From: Accumulibacter sp.
GTDB taxonomy: Bacteria > Pseudomonadota > Gammaproteobacteria > Burkholderiales > Rhodocyclaceae
Direction: 5' to 3'
DNA length: 8,917 nucleotides
NCBI GenBank assembly: GCA_031264825.1
Contig: JAISDL010000050.1
Coordinates: 1 to 8,917, forward strand
In this document: piece by piece, positions 7,318 to 8,917 of the stretch
Numbering within the stretch: the stretch's first letter is position 1
How the letters are laid out: the number at the start of each line of letters is the position of its first letter
The notes under the pieces: generated by a model
What the model saw: only the letters and a program-made list of their open reading frames with translations
What the model was told of the DNA's origin: nothing
Database searches by the model: none
Made by a program: the position numbers and the translations under genes

Positions 7318-8007
7318 TCATTCGCGCCCGGAGAGAGCGATCAGAAGGCGGAGCAAATAAACGAAGAGGTTATAGACGTCGAGATAGATCGCCAGCGTCG
7401 CCGTGATGTAGTTCGTCTCGCCGCCGTTGAGTACGCGGCTTACGTCGTACAGGATGAACAGGGAGAACAAGGCGATGCACGCGACCGAAATCGTCATATC
7501 CAGGGCGGGCATGTTCAGGAATATATTGGCGACGATCGCCAGAAGGACGACGATGAGGCCGACCGTCAAAAACTTGCCCAAGAAACTGAAGTCCTTTTTG
7601 CTGAACGTCGCGATGCCTGCGAGAACGAAGAAGATCGCGGCCGTCCCGCCGGCGGCGGCGGCGATGAGTTGCACACCGTTGGAGAGCCTCAGCGCAAACG
7701 TGAGGATCGGCGTGAGCATCAGCCCCATGAAAAGGGTGAACAAAAGCAAAAGGACGATGCCCGCCGCGCTGTCCTTCGTGCGTTGAATTCCAAACATGAG
7801 CCCCCAGATGATTCCAAAGAAAGCCACGGTGGAAATGATCGGATGGTAGACGAGCAAGAGCAGGAAGCGCGGACCGAGCACGAGACCCAGGACCGCGCCG
7901 GCGATCGTCGGCAACATGGAAATCGCAAGCAGAAAATAAGTATTGCGCAGAACCTTGTTCTGCTGCGTCAGCGCCGATTGAGTTGCGACTTGGTAGGGTT
8001 GCTGCAT
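7318..8007 (-). CDS. Bax inhibitor-1/YccA family integral membrane protein
   Basis: The 229-residue product is strongly hydrophobic, with about seven membrane helices (roughly 24-45, 48-73, 81-107, 111-133, 144-168, 170-188 and 205-225). It belongs to the BI-1/YccA (TMBIM) family, whose bacterial members include calcium-leak channels such as YetJ and the FtsH-associated YccA. The signature is the C-terminal pair of conserved aspartates, D188 in ILYDVSRV and D210 in IYLDVYNL, on either side of GGETNYITAT; in studied homologues this pair acts as a pH-sensing latch. The ATG at 8007 is preceded by a strong GGAGG five bases upstream. The gene is monocistronic by context: it converges on the ArnD-like gene with a terminator between. 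Whether it tunes FtsH proteolysis or ion flux here cannot be told from the sequence. Confidence 0.94.
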   Translation of the reverse strand: MQQPYQVATQSALTQQNKVLRNTYFLLAISMLPTIAGAVLGLVLGPRFLLLLVYHPIISTVAFFGIIWGLMFGIQRTKDSAAGIVLLLLFTLFMGLMLTPILTFALRLSNGVQLIAAAAGGTAAIFFVLAGIATFSKKDFSFLGKFLTVGLIVVLLAIVANIFLNMPALDMTISVACIALFSLFILYDVSRVLNGGETNYITATLAIYLDVYNLFVYLLRLLIALSGRE

Positions 8008-8046
8008 GATATCCTCCAGGGAATAGAGCCATTTTTCACGGAAAGC

Positions 8047-8077
8047 ATTTTAACACGCTTCGTTCCGCGCCCCGCAA
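8047..8077 (-). promoter_or_regulatory. Candidate promoter of the YccA-family gene
   Basis: Reading leftward, TAAAAT (8047-8052) is preceded by TGT, giving an extended -10 element with five of six consensus bases. A TTGCGG (8072-8077) lies 19 bases further upstream, longer than ideal. The leader would be about 33 bases before the ATG at 8007 and would include the GGAGG ribosome site. Confidence 0.45.
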
Positions 8078-8156
8078 GTTCCCGCCATGACCTCCTGAAG
8101 GGTGTTGAATTCGGAAGTGCGGGGCGAAAGCGGGTGCCATGTTATCATAAGCACAC

Positions 8157-8205
8157 GAATCAATGGCCCCGGCGCGTGCTCCCGCATGAAATAATCCATT
8201 GATTC
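8157..8205. repeat. 10-bp perfect inverted repeat with 29-base spacer
   Basis: GAATCAATGG (8157-8166) is the exact reverse complement of CCATTGATTC (8196-8205). The element lies in the intergenic region between the divergent YccA-family gene and tRNA-Ser, about 70 bases upstream of the tRNA. The arms are A+T-richer than their surroundings and the spacer is partly GC-rich. There is no T-run after either arm, so it is not a usual terminator. It could be a two-site operator, the stem of a small RNA, or a remnant of a small mobile element. Confidence 0.5.
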
Positions 8206-8275
8206 AAAAAGGGAAAGCCCGCCTCGCCCGATGAAATACGAAGGCGTGTATTACGCAGCGTCGGCTTGGGAAAAT

Positions 8276-8363
8276 GGAAGAGTGGCAGAGCGGTTGAATG
8301 CACCGGTCTTGAAAACCGGCGATGGGAAACCATCCGTGGGTTCGAATCCCACCTCTTCCGCCA
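8276..8363 (+). tRNA. tRNA-Ser (anticodon UGA)
   Basis: The cloverleaf is complete. The acceptor stem GGAAGAG (8276-8282) pairs with CTCTTCC (8353-8359), followed by discriminator G and an encoded CCA (8361-8363). The anticodon stem CCGGT/ACCGG (8303-8307, 8315-8319) encloses CTTGAAA, with anticodon TGA at 8310-8312. A long variable arm (GATGG/CCATC, 8321-8334) marks it as a class II tRNA, as expected for serine. The T arm is GTGGG-TTCGAAT-CCCAC (8336-8352). It reads UCA and, with modification, other UCN codons. No good promoter hexamers were found upstream; TATTAC at 8249-8254 is a weak -10 candidate. Confidence 0.98.
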
Positions 8364-8370
8364 CTTGGTC

Positions 8371-8398
8371 ACCGATTCCGCCGCCGGGTCGGTTTTTT
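8371..8398 (+). terminator. Intrinsic terminator of tRNA-Ser
   Basis: ACCGA (8371-8375) pairs with TCGGT (8389-8393), extended inward by two T-G pairs and one C-G pair around a seven-base loop. The T-run covers 8393-8398. It begins seven bases after the tRNA's CCA, so the tRNA is probably transcribed alone. Confidence 0.85.
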
Positions 8399-8441
8399 GG
8401 GCGTATGATTGTGCCACCTTGCCGATGAGAGCGCTGTCGCC

Positions 8442-8717
8442 ATGATGAGCCAACTCGTAGATTTTGCGCTTCAGGTTTTCGGCGTTATCGCGCTGTTGAT
8501 CGGTTTCGCCGTCTATATGATGGTCGTGGCCTTCCTGTTTGGGGTGGTCGGCAGGATACTCTCTCTCTTTTTTGATCTGATATTCTTTTCCGCCCCACCC
8601 TTTTCCTGCTCGCCGCCGCCGTTCACGTTGCCGAATCCTCGTCGTGCGCTGAGCGGCTTCGCCTTGATGGACGTCACCGCGCGTGAAATCAAGCAACGCG
8701 CATCTGATTCCAGATAA
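8442..8717 (+). CDS. Possible small membrane protein, unknown function
   Basis: This open frame encodes 91 residues (90 if the second of two adjacent ATG codons is used). Residues about 8-52 are strongly hydrophobic (FGVIALLIGFAVYMMVVAFLF, then ILSLFFDLIFF) and could form one or two membrane helices. The rest is a proline-rich stretch (about 53-67) and a polar, basic tail. Third codon positions in the first half are mostly G or C, as in neighbouring genes, which supports coding. Against it, the ribosome site is weak, I recognise no family, and the tail looks unlike a folded domain. It follows the tRNA terminator and would need its own promoter, which I cannot identify. Confidence 0.4.
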   Translation: MMSQLVDFALQVFGVIALLIGFAVYMMVVAFLFGVVGRILSLFFDLIFFSAPPFSCSPPPFTLPNPRRALSGFALMDVTAREIKQRASDSR

Positions 8718-8738
8718 GCCTGCGGAGCGAGGGTATAG

Positions 8739-8766
8739 GTTGGGGTGAGCTTTAGCGATGCCCAAC
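8739..8766. repeat. GTTGGG/CCCAAC hairpin, possible extragenic palindromic repeat
   Basis: GTTGGG (8739-8744) pairs with CCCAAC (8761-8766), with an inner GC/GC pairing (8749-8750, 8755-8756) around TTTA. The form GTTGGGGTGAGC...GC..CCCAAC resembles dispersed intergenic repeats I recall from beta- and gammaproteobacterial genomes; this copy looks slightly decayed. A second, imperfect hairpin follows at about 8770-8789 (CTCGCTT/AAGCGCGAG). The whole stretch 8718-8917 shows no convincing gene. Confidence 0.45.
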
Positions 8767-8917
8767 GTCTCGCTTGCGCGAAGCGCGAGCCACTTAATCC
8801 GAAGTTCCCCCACCCGATGAGCGCACTTTCCCTGATAGGCCAAGACTTTGACGAAGGAAGGGGTGTCGGGTTTCTGACTACAAGTGGATGAGTTCGATAA
8901 GATTGAGCGCCCGGCGC

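Noticed and set aside
8157..8205. The inverted repeat as a terminator
   Set aside because: No T-run follows either arm in the right direction, and the spacer is too long for an efficient intrinsic terminator.
8231..8428. Short + strand frame (65 codons) running through the tRNA
   Set aside because: Most of it is translation of the tRNA-Ser gene itself; the mature tRNA explains the sequence.
8160..8843. Long open frame on the - strand across tRNA-Ser, containing WDSNPR and HSTALPLF
   Set aside because: This is the well-known spurious frame read from the antisense of a serine tRNA; it overlaps the tRNA, its terminator and the better-supported small + strand frame, and its sequence has no domain character.
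8817..8891. 24-codon + strand frame starting at the ATG at 8817
   Set aside because: Too short, no ribosome site, no recognisable character.
8884..8917. Possible start of a gene at the right edge (GTG at 8884 or ATG at 8888, open to the end)
   Set aside because: Only about ten codons are visible, with no ribosome site or recognisable residues.
1..8917. CRISPR array, insertion sequence, integrase, toxin-antitoxin pair or phage genes
   Set aside because: Looked for; no regularly spaced direct repeats, transposase or integrase frames, or duplicated tRNA 3' end were seen in the window.

Overview
The window is a GC-rich stretch of bacterial chromosome that looks betaproteobacterial. This is an inference from three things: the YgfZ-type protein at the left end, the alaA-hom-thrC gene order, and a Bax-inhibitor-1/YccA gene close to tRNA-Ser. 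No 16S or other decisive marker is present. Most of the window is ordinary housekeeping metabolism.

Layout. The left edge holds a possible 3' tail of an upstream gene (1-42) and then ygfZ on the + strand (67-1074), an iron-sulfur cluster/tRNA-modification accessory protein. Facing it on the - strand, in transcription order, is a run of four genes: alaA (glutamate-pyruvate aminotransferase, 6099-4804), hom (homoserine dehydrogenase with C-terminal ACT domain, 4773-3463), thrC (threonine synthase, 3436-1994) and an ADP-ribosylglycohydrolase-family gene (1912-1103). The first three are 26-30 bases apart and probably form one transcription unit with a sigma-70-like promoter near 6165-6193. Hom reduces aspartate semialdehyde to homoserine. 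ThrC makes threonine from phosphohomoserine; homoserine kinase is not in the window. AlaA makes alanine from pyruvate and glutamate. The ADP-ribosylglycohydrolase gene lies 81 bases beyond thrC, behind a hairpin region, and has no metabolic link to the rest.

Diverging from alaA is a 292-residue protein (6372-7250, +) that resembles the undecaprenyl-phosphate-4-deoxy-4-formamido-arabinose deformylase ArnD along its length. The histidines expected in the metal-binding motif and the C-terminal catalytic motif are replaced, mostly by arginine. This apparent pseudoenzyme is the most unusual thing in the window. A perfect bidirectional terminator (7265-7294) separates it from a convergent YccA/BI-1 family membrane protein gene (8007-7318, -).

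The right end holds a 10-bp inverted repeat (8157-8205), a complete tRNA-Ser(UGA) with encoded CCA (8276-8363) followed by an intrinsic terminator, a possible small membrane protein (8442-8717), and about 200 bases without a convincing gene that contain a GTTGGG/CCCAAC hairpin of the kind seen in dispersed extragenic repeats. No CRISPR array, insertion sequence, integrase or phage gene is visible. I did not find a multi-gene undescribed system.
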